DNA of 64,000 bases from Caenorhabditis elegans (Eukaryota > Nematoda > Chromadorea > Rhabditida > Rhabditidae): contig NC_003280.10 of NCBI RefSeq assembly GCF_000002985.6, positions 5,018,501-5,082,500 of the forward strand. The letters run 5' to 3'. The position numbers and the translations under genes are program-made. This document shows, in pieces, positions 46,601 to 57,800 of this stretch (within the stretch, counting starts at the first letter, position 1; every line of letters starts with the position of its first letter). The notes beneath the pieces are model-generated. The model worked only from the letters and a program-made list of their open reading frames with translations, did not search any database and was not told the origin of the DNA.

Positions 46601-48470
46601 AACTCGAAATCCAGATATGCAAATAACACTCTTCAATCTCAATCGGCCACACGCGAAGCAAATACATGGCGAGACCAGTTCTTCAAAGTTTCTCCAGTTG
46701 CGAAGAGAACCGACAACAGTATTCTTGAAGAAATTCAAAAACTGGTTAGAAATTTACACATTTTTAAACAATGTTAATCATATGTTTTTCAGAAAGCAGA
46801 AATCGATATTCGATCTGAACAACTACGAGAGAAACGTGGAGCAATTCAGAAGGAACGAGATGTTTTACGTCAAGAGCAAATGCAATGGAAGTCGAAGAAA
46901 CAAGTTCATACTAAATGGAAAACAGAATTGGCGAGTGAAATGGCAAAATTGGAAGCTCTCGAAAATGAAGTTGTTGATATTTCTGCAATTGAAGAAGAGT
47001 ATGCGAATGTGGAAAAGAAGGCGATTCTTGAGACGAAAAAGATGCTGGAGAACAGTATTCGGTGGCATGTAGGTTTTTTCTTACTTAAAGAATTATCAAA
47101 TTGCCAAAATAATAATAGAAGGCTTTAAAAAATTAAATAAATCAGATTTGTTTTCAAAAAAATGTTTTCCAAAAATTTTTTTTTTTGCAAAATTTCAAGA
47201 ATTTCTGCAGGTTCGACTAAAAATAAAAATTTTCGTATTTTGCAAATTATCTTTTGAAAAAAAAACTTTTTTATAGTTTTTAGTTATCTCACCCTAAATG
47301 TAATTTTTAATATATTATTTAATTTTTCAGAAAGAAATCATCGACAAGCATCGTTTAATTGGAATTTTCGAGCTGAGTGAATCCATATGCAAATCGAGAG
47401 TGAATAAATCAAATTCGGAAGCTGAAACCCATCGATCGAAGCTTGAAGATTTGAAAAGCGTCAAAGATGCTGCTGAAGATCTACTGAAGACTGCGTTGAA
47501 TCACAAGAAAGCAGCAGCAAGTGCATTGATGAAGGAATGTTCTTTGAAAACTTTAGACGAATCGAAAATGAGTCCCGCTGAAAATAAGATTTATTCATCT
47601 TTAGTTAAAGTGAGTTGAAAATAAATACTTGAGAAAATAATATTGAAATTCACAGATGTTCGAGGAAGCTGATGTTCCGACTGATATGAATACTCTGGAT
47701 CAAGCAATCACTTCAGAGAAAACCCGTTTGAAACTTGCTGAAGATAGCGGCGAAGATGGTTCAATCGTGCATGAACAGAGATTAAAAGTTCTTGATGATG
47801 ATCTCGTTTTGGAAAAAACGCGTCAAGAGAAGCTTATTGAAAACCGTGCACGTATCCACGATAAACTAGGTGATGAGATCAACAATTGGCGTAAGGAAGT
47901 TGAGACAATGATTGAACAAATCAATGTAAACTACGTTCAATTCTTTGATTCTCTTGGTTGTCGCGGAGAAGTTAGTCTTGAAGTTCCCGAAAATCCACTG
48001 GATATTGAAAAATATGGAATCATGATTATGGTGTGCTTCCGCAAAGGAGAAAGTATGAAACGTCTTGACAATAAAGTTCAATCTGGAGGTGAACGAAGTG
48101 TGGCTACGATGCTTTATCTTCTGGCTCTACAACAATTATGCCCAGTTCCATTCAGATGTATTGATGAGATTAATCAGGGAATGGATCCTACAAACGAACG
48201 GAAAGTGTTTGATATTATGGTTGGAATGTGGAATGGAACCACTGGAACACTTTCCAAAACTCAATACTTTTTGCTCTCTCCAAAACTTCTTCATGGTTTG
48301 GATATGCGCGAAAATGTGAACATTGTTATGGTGAATAGTACACTCACCAATTCTCATGGAAAGGTACTAGAACTGGATTTGTATTTCAGAACTTACACAA
48401 CTTTTTTCAGCATTACGACACCAGTGCCAAGATAGATGCGACATTTGCAAAAATGGGAATCAGTGCATGA
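43637..48470 (+). CDS. smc-5: SMC-5, SMC5/6 complex ATPase
   Basis: 1076 aa in twelve exons: 43637-43728, 43777-43971, 44027-44159, 44204-44668, 44715-45042, 45091-45242, 46153-46545, 46595-46744, 46793-47068, 47331-47609, 47656-48363, 48411-48470; phases agree. The N-terminal head has NFLTYEHTSFLP and Walker A GHNGSGKSS (about residues 49-57). Long coiled-coil arms flank a hinge (about residues 455-600, including FDAPAPLKQFLCNVSGLNRIPFG). The C-terminal head has the ABC signature QSGGERSVATMLYLLALQQL and Walker B FRCIDEINQGMD. SMC5/6 acts in recombinational repair and resolution of recombination intermediates, known for worm smc-5 in the germline. The seventh exon is preceded by a 910-base intron carrying TTTGCCGA repeats. 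Exon 2 uses a weak acceptor (ACTTGAAG). Confidence 0.95.
45669..46141. repeat. TTTGCCGA repeat elements in an smc-5 intron
   Basis: Two related copies in direct orientation, 45669-45815 and 46007-46141, about 338 bases apart. Both begin GTGCGGCAAAT and are built from alternating GGCAAATT and TTTGCCGAGC words. The second copy is bounded by perfect 15-base inverted repeats, GTGTGCGGCAAATTT at 46007 and its inverse ending at 46141, like a small non-autonomous element. The first copy lacks the right terminus. Confidence 0.8.
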
Positions 48471-48580
48471 AACGAGTTATTCTAAAAACGGCGTCCCAGA
48501 CATGATCTCTACTGAACTTCTCGGAATTCTCATTCTTTATTGCTTTCTTTTCCAAGTTCTCTAATTTTTTTAATACTAGG

Positions 48581-48586
48581 AATAAA
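48581..48586 (+). terminator. smc-5 polyadenylation signal
   Basis: AATAAA 111 bases after the stop codon. A minus-strand AATAAA (TTTATT at about 48534) for the convergent Ly6-like gene lies upstream of it, so the two 3' UTRs overlap. Confidence 0.6.
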
Positions 48587-48650
48587 TACATTGTTCATAA
48601 ATATTTATACATAAACTCTAGTACGAAAATGCGGTATTCAATTGAAAGAC

Positions 48651-49476
48651 CTAGAAAACCAGGAAGCTTAGGATAATTAGCAATGGGATTAGCTCCAATC
48701 CGTGAGAAATGTTACAAAGTGGTTGTTGGCAGGTGGTTACGCATTCGGAAGAGGTGGTAGTATCCGAATTATGACGACAAGAATAATTGGTGACTAGGTC
48801 GAAACCAGATTTTACAAGTGTTGATTGACATCCACGGAGCACGAGCTTCTTGTTTTCATCGCCTGAAATATGGCTTAATTATTATCTAGGCTCGAAGTTA
48901 TGCGATTTTTGAGCTGAAAATACGGTACTGGTCTCGACACGATAAATTTTTTAATGCAAGGGTAGAAATGCAAGTGTTTTCAATTGTTTTATTTGCGATT
49001 TTAAATGAAAAAGCTTTTTAATTTCTAAAAAGTAAAGGTAAAGTTGTCGAAAAGCTGCAAAACACGAAAATTCCACAGAAAGGAACATTTGAAACCACAG
49101 TACTCTTTACAGGCGCACACCCTTTAACATTTAACAAAACATTTGTCGTGTCGAGACCGGCTACCGTAATTTTGGCGCAAAATGTTTCGTCTGGGCAATA
49201 GAGCTCACCTTCGGATACGATTCGAATACACGTGTCATTTATTACGGGGCAAACTTCTTTCTGAACTGTTCGGAACAGAACATCATTACCCCCATCGGCA
49301 CAATATTCACTAGATGGGGGAATGTTGAACCTTGCAAAAAGAGCTGTCTTCAACGCATTTCGTTCATCTTTTGTAATATCAGCTGTCGTCAACCGATTGA
49401 TACAATGATAACACTGAAGTTGTTGAGAAAAACAAAGAAGCGGCAAAAAGCAGGTCAAAAGAAGTGGTAATCGCAT
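48651..49476 (-). CDS. Ly6/uPAR-like small GPI-anchored Cys-rich protein
   Basis: 159 aa in two exons: 49476-49209 and 48862-48651. N-terminal signal peptide MRLPLLLTCFLPLLCFSQQ, then a Cys-rich module starting LQCYHCINR, with EYCADGG, EVCPVINDTCIRI, LRGCQSTL, NYSCRH and a final CVTTCQQPLCNIS motif matching the CCxxxxCN-type end of three-finger Ly6 domains. The last 18 residues are hydrophobic (LELIPLLIILSFLVF), as for a GPI signal. Expected location is the cell surface. The intron 48863-49208 carries a foldback repeat. Spacing of the first cysteines is somewhat long for a canonical Ly6 domain, so the family call is moderate. Confidence 0.75.
48900..49194. repeat. Foldback element in the Ly6-like gene intron
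   Basis: Left arm 48900-48966 (TGAAAATACGGTACTGGTCTCGACACG). Right arm 49090-49194 (ACCACAGTACTCTTTACAGGCGCACACCC, then TTGTCGTGTCGAGACCGGCTACCGTAATTTTGGCG). The terminal 35 bases pair well. The third intron in this window to hold a pair of this family. Confidence 0.8.
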
Positions 49477-50234
49477 AATATTATCGGATGAGCATGAGCA
49501 CAGAAGCAGCTTTTCGTTGGAGGATTAGATGGTGGCCACACATGCGATTATGTTGCGTGTTAGGGTGTATATATGTGGGGAGGGGGAGCAGTGAGCATAA
49601 AGAGAAGGAGGAGACAGAGCAGTTTTTACTGGAGCACAAGGATGGAGTTGTCATGGTAACCAGAAGCTAGTGTTTCAATGGGAAAGAAATGGGCGAGACT
49701 CTGGGAATGAAGAATGAGTGTTGCGACATTATTTCTAAATGGGACTAGGAATTAAAAATTGATGATTCTTGAACCGAAATTGAAAATAGAAACCTAATGT
49801 AAAATAGGGGAAAAGGGAAATATGCCATTTCTTCCAATGTAGAATAATTTTACCACACAAGCTCCCGGTTACTTTCAGGTTCTCTAGAATGAGACGAGTT
49901 ATTGAAAAGTTAGTAACAAGTTTAAGCTTCTCAGATCAATCAAGAAAATTTCACTACTACAAGCAACAATTTCTGATGAGTTTTCTGATCTAATTCTGAG
50001 GATTTTTCAGCGTTTCTCAAACCAGGCATACTTTGGGGGCCGGTAAATTCCAAGGCTTTGTATGGACAACAACGTTGTTGAACTTTGTCTCTACTCGTTT
50101 TTTATCTAATTCTATGTATATAACATTTTTTTGGTATTTGCGTTAATCAAGAGAGAATCAACTATTTATTTCTCTGAAGTGAGAATCACAGAATTCAAAT
50201 TAAATTAATTAAATTAGTTTAACAAACGCATCGC
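49477..50234. other. Intergenic region, no gene seen
   Basis: 758 bases between the Ly6-like start and the stop of the Cys/Gly-rich gene. A TATATA stretch (about 49568) is the only promoter-like signal for the Ly6-like gene. A perfect 14-base palindrome CAACAACGTTGTTG lies at 50067-50080. No ORF or RNA gene recognised. Confidence 0.5.
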
Positions 50235-51108
50235 TCAGTTGATCACGTCTTTCTTCTCTTCAACCGTAGCATCATTGACAGGAGCCAATGCGTTCATAAC
50301 TGAAGCTTCTACAGCGGATCCCTTCACGACTTTGGCGATTCCTTCGATTTTGTTAGCCAAAGCAATACGGAGATTCTGAAGAGAACGACGTTTACGTCCT
50401 CCACCTCCGCATCCACAACATCCACATCCACATCCACATCCACAACAACATGGACGGCAGCAAGTACAACATCTTGTACAACAGCAAGTACGGCAACATG
50501 TACAGCAACGGCGGCAACAGCAGCAGCATCTGAAAATTTTAAATTTTAAATTACAACGGCAGATGTGCCTAAAAGATACTGTTCTTTTAAGAAAGATGTT
50601 GCTACACTAAAATTTGAACTAAAATTTGCTACATCATTCTGAAAATGCTGAAGATGCAGACGAGTCTGAAAACGTAACGACAAAGTTTAAAACTTTGAGA
50701 TTTAAAGGATTAAAGATCTTTCAAATAGTGAATGTAACATTTCTGGAATTATCAATTAAAAAAGTAGAAGTGTCGAATTCTGAACTTACTTTGGTCTACA
50801 ACAGCAACATCCGCATCCTCCTCCACCTCCTCCACCACATCCGCAGCATCCGCATCCGCATCCACAGCAACCACATCCTCCTTGTCTTTTAACTCTGGAT
50901 GATCCTAATGTATCAATTGATGTTTCAGATGATGAAGTGGTTGAAGCAGATGATGTTATTAATGCTACTTCTTTTGAGGACACTGGTAGTACTGCTGATT
51001 GAACCTGCAAGGATCTTCGAATTCTACACAAGTCCCCTGAAACGTTGATACCTGAGAAATTGCGATTATTGCCAGAATGGCGAAGGTGGAGCAGACGAGC
51101 TTGTTCAT
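50235..51108 (-). CDS. Secreted Cys/Gly-rich proprotein
   Basis: 188 aa in three exons: 51108-51052, 51004-50790, 50529-50235; introns of 47 and 260 bases, phases consistent. Signal peptide MNKLVCSTFAILAIIAIS; Ser/Thr-rich propeptide to about residue 55; basic site RVKRQ (56-60); then a 75-residue domain (61-135) of almost only Cys and Gly with some Arg/Thr and about 38 cysteines, in CGCC, GCGC, CCCCC and CCRTCCCTRCC blocks; a second basic site RKRR (136-139); and a 49-residue tail (SLQNLRIALANKIEGIAKVV...) able to form an amphipathic helix. I do not recognise the family. The density of paired cysteines suggests a disulfide-crosslinked extracellular or cuticle material, or metal binding; neither is shown. 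A TATAAAAG box lies about 40 bases upstream. Confidence 0.85.
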
Positions 51109-51145
51109 GTTAAGTTCGAGTGTATCATTGAACCATTCATGCTTT

Positions 51146-51153
51146 CTTTTATA
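51146..51153 (-). promoter_or_regulatory. TATA box of the Cys/Gly-rich gene
   Basis: The minus strand reads GATATAAAAGAAAG, 38-45 bases before the ATG. The start site would give a very short untrimmed leader, as in many strongly expressed, non-trans-spliced worm genes. Confidence 0.65.
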
Positions 51154-51357
51154 TCACTCAAATATTTACGTAAGTATGCCTGCGGTTGCGCGGTGCGTAG
51201 TGCATTTGACACTTTTCCGGAAGCAAAACTCAACCCTTCCGTATACCCTCGAGAAATCGCGTTGGACTTTGAGGTTTATGGTACAATCACAGAAAAAAAG
51301 AAGAGGTAATCGTAATAAGATAGATAGAGAAACGGAAAATTGAGATAATATAATAAA

Positions 51358-52863
51358 TTAATGAATGACTGGAGTAGCTTGATGAGTTGATAGATGACTC
51401 TGTAGATCGTTTTTTCGTGCAAAGCTAGCATCACACCGATGGCAGGCATATGGTCGAGTATGAGTTCTGACATGAGCATTCAGAGCCTGAAAGAGCATAG
51501 ACTTGAATAGACTTGAAGGGTGTTTTTGGCTTGAAAAATCAATATTAATGAAACCAATAATTCTCAAACATTTATAACGTTTGGTAATCTAGTGGCAATC
51601 TAGAGCTGCATCTTCAAGTTAAAAGAGTTCAAAGGTTCCTTTGAATCTTGCTACGTTTTTTGAAAGGTTTTTACCACTGATACAAAATCTCGTCTCGACA
51701 CGTCCGATGGATGACGGAGTACTGTAGCTCCTATGTAAACGAACGGAAAACATTGAAACAACAATGAAGAAATGTGGACTACAGTACTCCATAAATCTAA
51801 TTTTTTTAAATTTTAAATTCGAGCGCGTGGTCCTGCCTTCAATAAAAAGATTGAAATGACCACCTTTGTGCACTTGTATCCTGGATGAGTGCAATTCTCT
51901 ACGGGACATTTATGCATCATCTGCATATGAACCATCTGAACATGCCTCCGAAGTCCACCTCGCCTTCCAAATTGTGTGTGACAGTACACACATTTCCAAA
52001 CCCTCTGGTCTTGGGGACTGAAACGCCAGAGTATACATTTATAAACACAAAAGTTATAGCTAACAAATTAAATTCTTCAAAAATAGGCAAACCTGTGATA
52101 AATTGCCTTGTGCTCACAAAGCTGAAATGGGGTCCGCTCGTCGCTGTTGCATTCATCGCAAATGTACTGAAATATGAAGGAACTGATGGTGTTCAGGAAA
52201 AGAACATGATAGATACAATTGAAAAAAAGGTTCTCAAAGTAATTGCTAACAGAAGAATATACCAAAAAATGATAGAACAGGAGAAAGAGAGATAAGCTTC
52301 CGCTTACTGTTCCGCCAGCGGGGAGCAATCCATCGTATGTTGGAAACCTGACAGATGACCGTTGAGCTTTTGTGTAGACCTTCAATATATTTTTCATGAA
52401 CATACACTGATAAAATATGTGTAAAACAATTGACTATTGGGATTACTGTAAGTTTGTAGTCTTTTGTTGAAAGTTTTCAATTTCAATAAATGTTTGTGAG
52501 TCTAATATTTAAATATAATATATCTTATTAAATTGAAATATTTACAAGAGCTAAACTCAGAGTAATCGATGGAAAAAGTATTACATACAATACTAATAGG
52601 GGATATACAATATCTTAGAACTGTCAGGAAAATTAGATTAATATTCATATATAGAATAGCTCATATCAAAACCTATCAGTTACCTTTTCTGATTGTTGAT
52701 TGTTGTTCTCCACTTTGGAAGTGAAATCTGGTTTGTCCGATAAACAAATCTGAGCCATGAGAAGACTCTTGCGAACTTTGATTCTTTGAATACTCTGTTC
52801 AAGGTTTGAAGATTTCTTTCCAAAATCTATTTTGGGACTGCCAAATGACATAGTTGAGGTCAT
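51358..52863 (-). CDS. Small C2H2 zinc-finger protein
   Basis: 202 aa in five exons: 52863-52684, 52379-52308, 52166-52093, 52017-51864, 51486-51358; phases consistent. The first 85 residues have no recognised domain. They are followed by an atypical YICDECN segment, a C2H2 finger WKCVYCHTQFGRRGGLRRHVQMVH, a CPVENC...C segment leading into ALNAHVRTH (finger split by an intron), and a classical finger YACHRCDASFARKNDLQSHLSTH. It is likely a nuclear DNA-binding protein. The 52379 acceptor (ATATTGAAG) is weak; the alternative CTGTCAG 36 bases on would break frame. A CATCAG acceptor-like site precedes the ATG by one base; a second in-frame ATG lies 12 bases on. The last intron carries a diverged repeat arm (51640-51800). 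Confidence 0.8.
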
Positions 52864-54808
52864 ACCTGATGAAAAAGATTTAAAGATTTAATGATTATTG
52901 TCAGTAGAGGATTTGGAAAAGTAGTTCAACATGAAAATATAAGAAAAAAAACTCTCCAAAACTGTTAATTGTTAATACATTTTTTTCTGGCAAAGTTTCG
53001 GTCGATTTCCAAAGTTTTAGAAAAGTTCCGATTTCTAAAGATGACTTGATAATTGTTCTAGATCACTAGAATGATTTTGAACAATCTTACTGCAGATACT
53101 TTACCTTTAGAAGAACTTTCAAAAAAACAAATAAGAACTATTTTTTAAATTTGACTAAAACTAAATTCCTAGAGTTCAAAAAAGACAACCGTACTTGAAA
53201 GTTGAAATTTTATAATTTGAGGATTACTGTATGTATTTTGGCAAACGAAACAAAATTCTACAAAAACTAGAAACGCCTTTGTAAATCCCGCAATCTCTCG
53301 GTGAGAGCCAAGACCACCTGCTTGTCGGATTTGGGTGATAAGCCGGAGCAGAAAAGGCAGAACGAGGGAAGAAGAAAAGTGTATATGTGGCGGCGACGGC
53401 GCCTTGTGCCAGCTGAATAACAACAGCAAAGTAGATGATGGGAAGGCACAAGAAGCTGTTGCCATGGAGGCGACAAACGACAGGGGAAATGGGCTTCCAA
53501 GCACAACAAACACACCATCTGATGGTGCTTACTATCACTTTATCTTTTACTGATTGTTGTTTGAGGGTAAACGTGGCTCAGGTGAGCTTGTTTTGATAGA
53601 AAAGTATATCAATCGGGGAAAGTAGTCGACAAGATGGGCAGAATTATAGACAATTTCCTAACAAGAAGAAAATTTCGCCTTACGTCGAGCGAAGATAAGG
53701 GCGGAGTGTAATTTGTACATTTAGTGCATTACAAAGTTACAGTAATAATTCAATGTTCTAAATTGGAATTTTATAACATTGACTAGGCCACAAACAAAAC
53801 TCCTAGCGGCAGCGTGGCTCAAAACATCTGTGATCAGGAAATTGAGATTGTCAGCTAAACTCATCAAAAATTTTTAGGGAACTTCTAAATAGATCTCTAT
53901 CTTTCAACAAAAGTTCGAGCACTGTTGAGATTGACGGAGATCTGCTCAAAATAGTCGTAGGAGTTTTAATTTTCAACTTAGTCTAACAAGTTAAAATCAA
54001 TTCTCAACAAATCTAAAAAAAAATCACAAAGAAGTTAAAAACTTAGGAGTTGTTCGGGGTCAGGCCAGTAGGCAAATCTCTCAGTTAATCTTCTATTTTG
54101 TAAAAAAAATTAATTAGAAACTTGACTACTTTCCAAACTGAGAAGGGGGCAGGAAAGAAGTTTGTATGCAGTTACCCTGTGTTGTCAACCCAACTAAAAC
54201 TAATTTCCTTCACAAAGCTCATGTGTTTTCTCATATATATCCGCTTATAGGACACCCGACTGGCACACAACATATTTGTCCACTTTTGCATTCTGATTTC
54301 CAAGTTAACCAGAACTTATATCATTGATGTCCATAAGAAACATCTGTTATTGAGATTATTCTCGAAAAATATATGCTTCTGCTTCTTCTTCGGGCATGCT
54401 GAAACATTTTTTGATATGGTTAAAACTATGCGTGAATAATAATAATAATAATAAATAACATGACTTTTAGAACGTTCGATAAAAGTTGATTTTAAAACAA
54501 GAAACGATAGAATATCCACATAATGCGTAAAAATAAATTTCCGTTTAACTTTCTTCATCTTCAACGCCATTGTTCCTGAGAATATTCTTCAAAACTGGAA
54601 TCATTTGCTCTTAAACATCTGAAACGTACAGTAATTTTTTAATGTCATTTTAAAGGTCTTACTGTCGGTTGATCCGTGATAACCAACAAGATGTGCCTGA
54701 AGATTATGTCGAAGAGTGAACGAAAGGTATCACATAGAAACTGAAAGAATTTTTTTTTTTTTTCTAATATAGGTGAACAAGGAAGGTTTGCCTACTTACC
54801 TTTTGTGA
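52864..54808. other. Intergenic region left of the minisatellite
   Basis: 1.9 kb without a supported gene. A GC-richer patch at 53270-53550 is open in several frames on both strands (see findings). An AATAATAATAATAA microsatellite lies near 54435-54453. Short open frames here (for example 54316-54570, minus) have tyrosine runs from low-complexity DNA and no splice partners. Confidence 0.5.
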
Positions 54809-57800
54809 GTGTATTTTGAAAGGTCATCACAATAGAAAAAAGGAAGACTACAGAAAAACTAATGAGAGACCCCGAAATACTGGCTGTATTTTGAAAGGTC
54901 ATCTCAATAGAAAAAATGGAAGAAGTGGAAGACTACAGAAAAACTATTGAGAGACCCCGAAATACTGGCTGTATTTTGAAAGGTCATCTCAATAGAAAAG
55001 ATGGAAGACTACAGAAAAACTATTGTGAGACCCCGAAATACTGGCTGTATTTTGAAAGGTCATCTCAATAGAAAAGATGGAAGACTACAGAAAAACTATT
55101 GAGAGACCCCGAAATACTGGGTGTATTTTGAAAGGTCATCTCAATAGAAAAAATGGAAGAAGTGGAAGACTACAGAAAAACTATTGAGAGACCCCGAAAT
55201 ACTGGCTGTATTTTGAAAGGTCATCTCAATAGAAAAGATGGAAGAATACAGAAAAACATTGAGAGACCCCGAAATACTGGCTGTATTTTGAAAGGTCATC
55301 TCAATAGAAAAGAGGAAGACTACAGAAAAACTATTGAGAGACCCCGAAATACTGGCTGTATTTTGAAAGGTCATCTCAATAGAAAAAATGGAAGACTACA
55401 GAAAATCTATTGAGAGACCCCGAAATACTGGATGTATTTTGAAAGGTTATCTCAATAGAAAAGATGGAAGACTACAGAAAAACTATTGAGAGACCCCGAA
55501 ATACTGGCTGTATTTTGAAAGGTCATCTCAATAGAAAAGATGGAAGACTACAGAAAAACTATTGAGAGACCCCGAAATACTGGCTGTATTTTGAAAGGTC
55601 ATCTCAATAGAAAAGATGGAAGACTACAGAAAAACTATTGAGAGACCCCGAAATACTGGCTGTATTTTGAAAGGTCATCTCAATAGAAAAGATGGAAGAC
55701 TACAGAAAAACTATTGAGAGACCCCGAAATACTGGCTGTATTTTGAAAGGTCATCTCAATAGAAAAGATGGAAGACTACAGAAAAACTATTGAGAGACCC
55801 CGAAATACTGGCTGTATTTTGAAAGGTCATCTCAATAGAAAAAATGGAAGAAGTGGAAGACTACAGAAAAACTATTGTGAGACCCCGAAATACTGACTGT
55901 ATTTTGAAAGGTTATCTCAATAGAAAAGATGGAAGACTACAGAAAAACTATTGAGAGACCCCGAAATACTGGCTGTATTTTGAAAGGTCATCTCAATAGA
56001 AAAGATGGAAGAAGTGGAAGACTACAGAAAAACTATTGAGAGACCCCGAAATACTGGCTGTATTTTGAAAGGTCATCTCAATAGAAAAGATGGAAGACTA
56101 CAGAAAAACTATTGAGAGACCCCGAAATACTGGCTGTATTTTGAAAGGTCATCTCAATAGAAAAGATGGAAGACTACAGAATAACTATTAAGAGACCCCG
56201 AAATACTGGCTGTATTTTGAAAGGTCATCTCAATAGAAAAGATGGAAGACTACAGAAAAACTATTGAGAGACCCCGAAATACTGGCTGTATTTTGAAAGG
56301 TCATCTCAATAGAAAAGATGGAAGACTACAGAAAAACTATTGAGAGACCCCGAAATACTGGCTGTATTTTGAAAGGTTATCTCAATAGAAAAGATGGAAG
56401 ACTACAGAAAAACTATTGAGAGACCCCGAAATACTGGCTGTATTTTGAAAGGTCATCTCAATAGAAAAGATGGAAGACTACAGAAAAACTATTAAGAGAC
56501 CCCGAAATACTGGCTGTATTTTGAAAGGTTATCTCAATAGAAAAGATGGAAGACTACAGAAAAACTATTGAGAGACCCCGAAATACTGGCTGTATTTTGA
56601 AAGGTCATCTCAATAGAAAAAATGGAAGAAGTGGAAGACTACAGAAAAACTATTGAGAGGCCCCGAAATACTGGCTGTATTTTGAAAGGTTATCTCAATA
56701 GAAAAGATGGAAGACTACAGAAAAACTATTGTGAGACCCCGAAATACTGGCTGTATTTTGAAAGGTCATCTCAATAGAAAAGATGGAAGACTACAGAAAA
56801 ACTATTGAGAGACCCCGAAATACTGGCTGTATTTTGAAAGGTCATCTCAATAGAAAAGATGGAAGAATACAGAAAAACATTGAGAGACCCCGAAATACTG
56901 GCTGTATTTTGAAAGGTCATCTCAATAGAAAAGAGGAAGACTACAGAAAAACATTGAGAGACCCCGAAATACTGGCTGTATTTTGAAAGGTCATCTCAAT
57001 AGAAAAGAGGAAGACTACAGAAAAACTATTGAGAGACCCCGAAATACTGGCTGTATTTTGAAAGGTCATCTCAATAGAAAAAATGGAAGAAGTGGAAGAC
57101 TACAGAAAAACTATTGAGAGGCCCCGAAATACTGGCTGTATTTTGAAAGGTTATCTCAATAGAAAAGATGGAAGACTACAGAAAAACTATTGTGAGACCC
57201 CGAAATACTGGCTGTATTTTGAAAGGTCATCTCAATAGAAAAGATGGAAGACTACAGAAAAACTATTGAGAGACCCCGAAATACTGGCTGTATTTTGAAA
57301 GGTCATCTCAATAGAAAAGATGGAAGACTACAGAAAAACTATTGAGAGACCCCGAAATACTGGCTGTATTTTGAAAGGTCATCTCAATAGAAAAGATGGA
57401 AGACTACAGAAAAACTATTGAGAGACCCCGAAATACTGGCTGTATTTTGAAAGGTCATCTCAATAGAAAAGATGGAAGACTACAGAAAAACTATTGAGAG
57501 ACCCCGAAATACTGGCTGTATTTTGAAAGGTAATCTCAATAGAAAAGATGGAAGACTACAGAAAAACTATTGAGAGACCCCGAAATACTGGATGTATTTT
57601 GAAAGGTTATCTCAATAGAAAAGATGGAAGACTACAGAAAAACTATTGAGAGACCCCGAAATACTGGCTGTATTTTGAAAGGTCATCTCAATAGAAAAGA
57701 TGGAAGACTACAGAAAAACTATTGTGAGACCCCGAAATACTGGCTGTATTTTGAAAGGTCATCTCAATAGAAAAGATGGAAGACTACAGAAAAACTATTA

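Noticed and set aside
46595-46744. Alternative + frames overlapping smc-5 exons
   Set aside because: Only the frame joined in phase with the neighbouring exons continues the SMC hinge and coiled-coil arm.
55153-55413. 86-codon repetitive ORF (RKTIERPRNTGCILKGHLN repeats) inside the minisatellite
   Set aside because: It exists only where units happen to be 75 or 72 bases long. The normal 76-base unit shifts frame each time, and the opposite strand gives similar chance frames.
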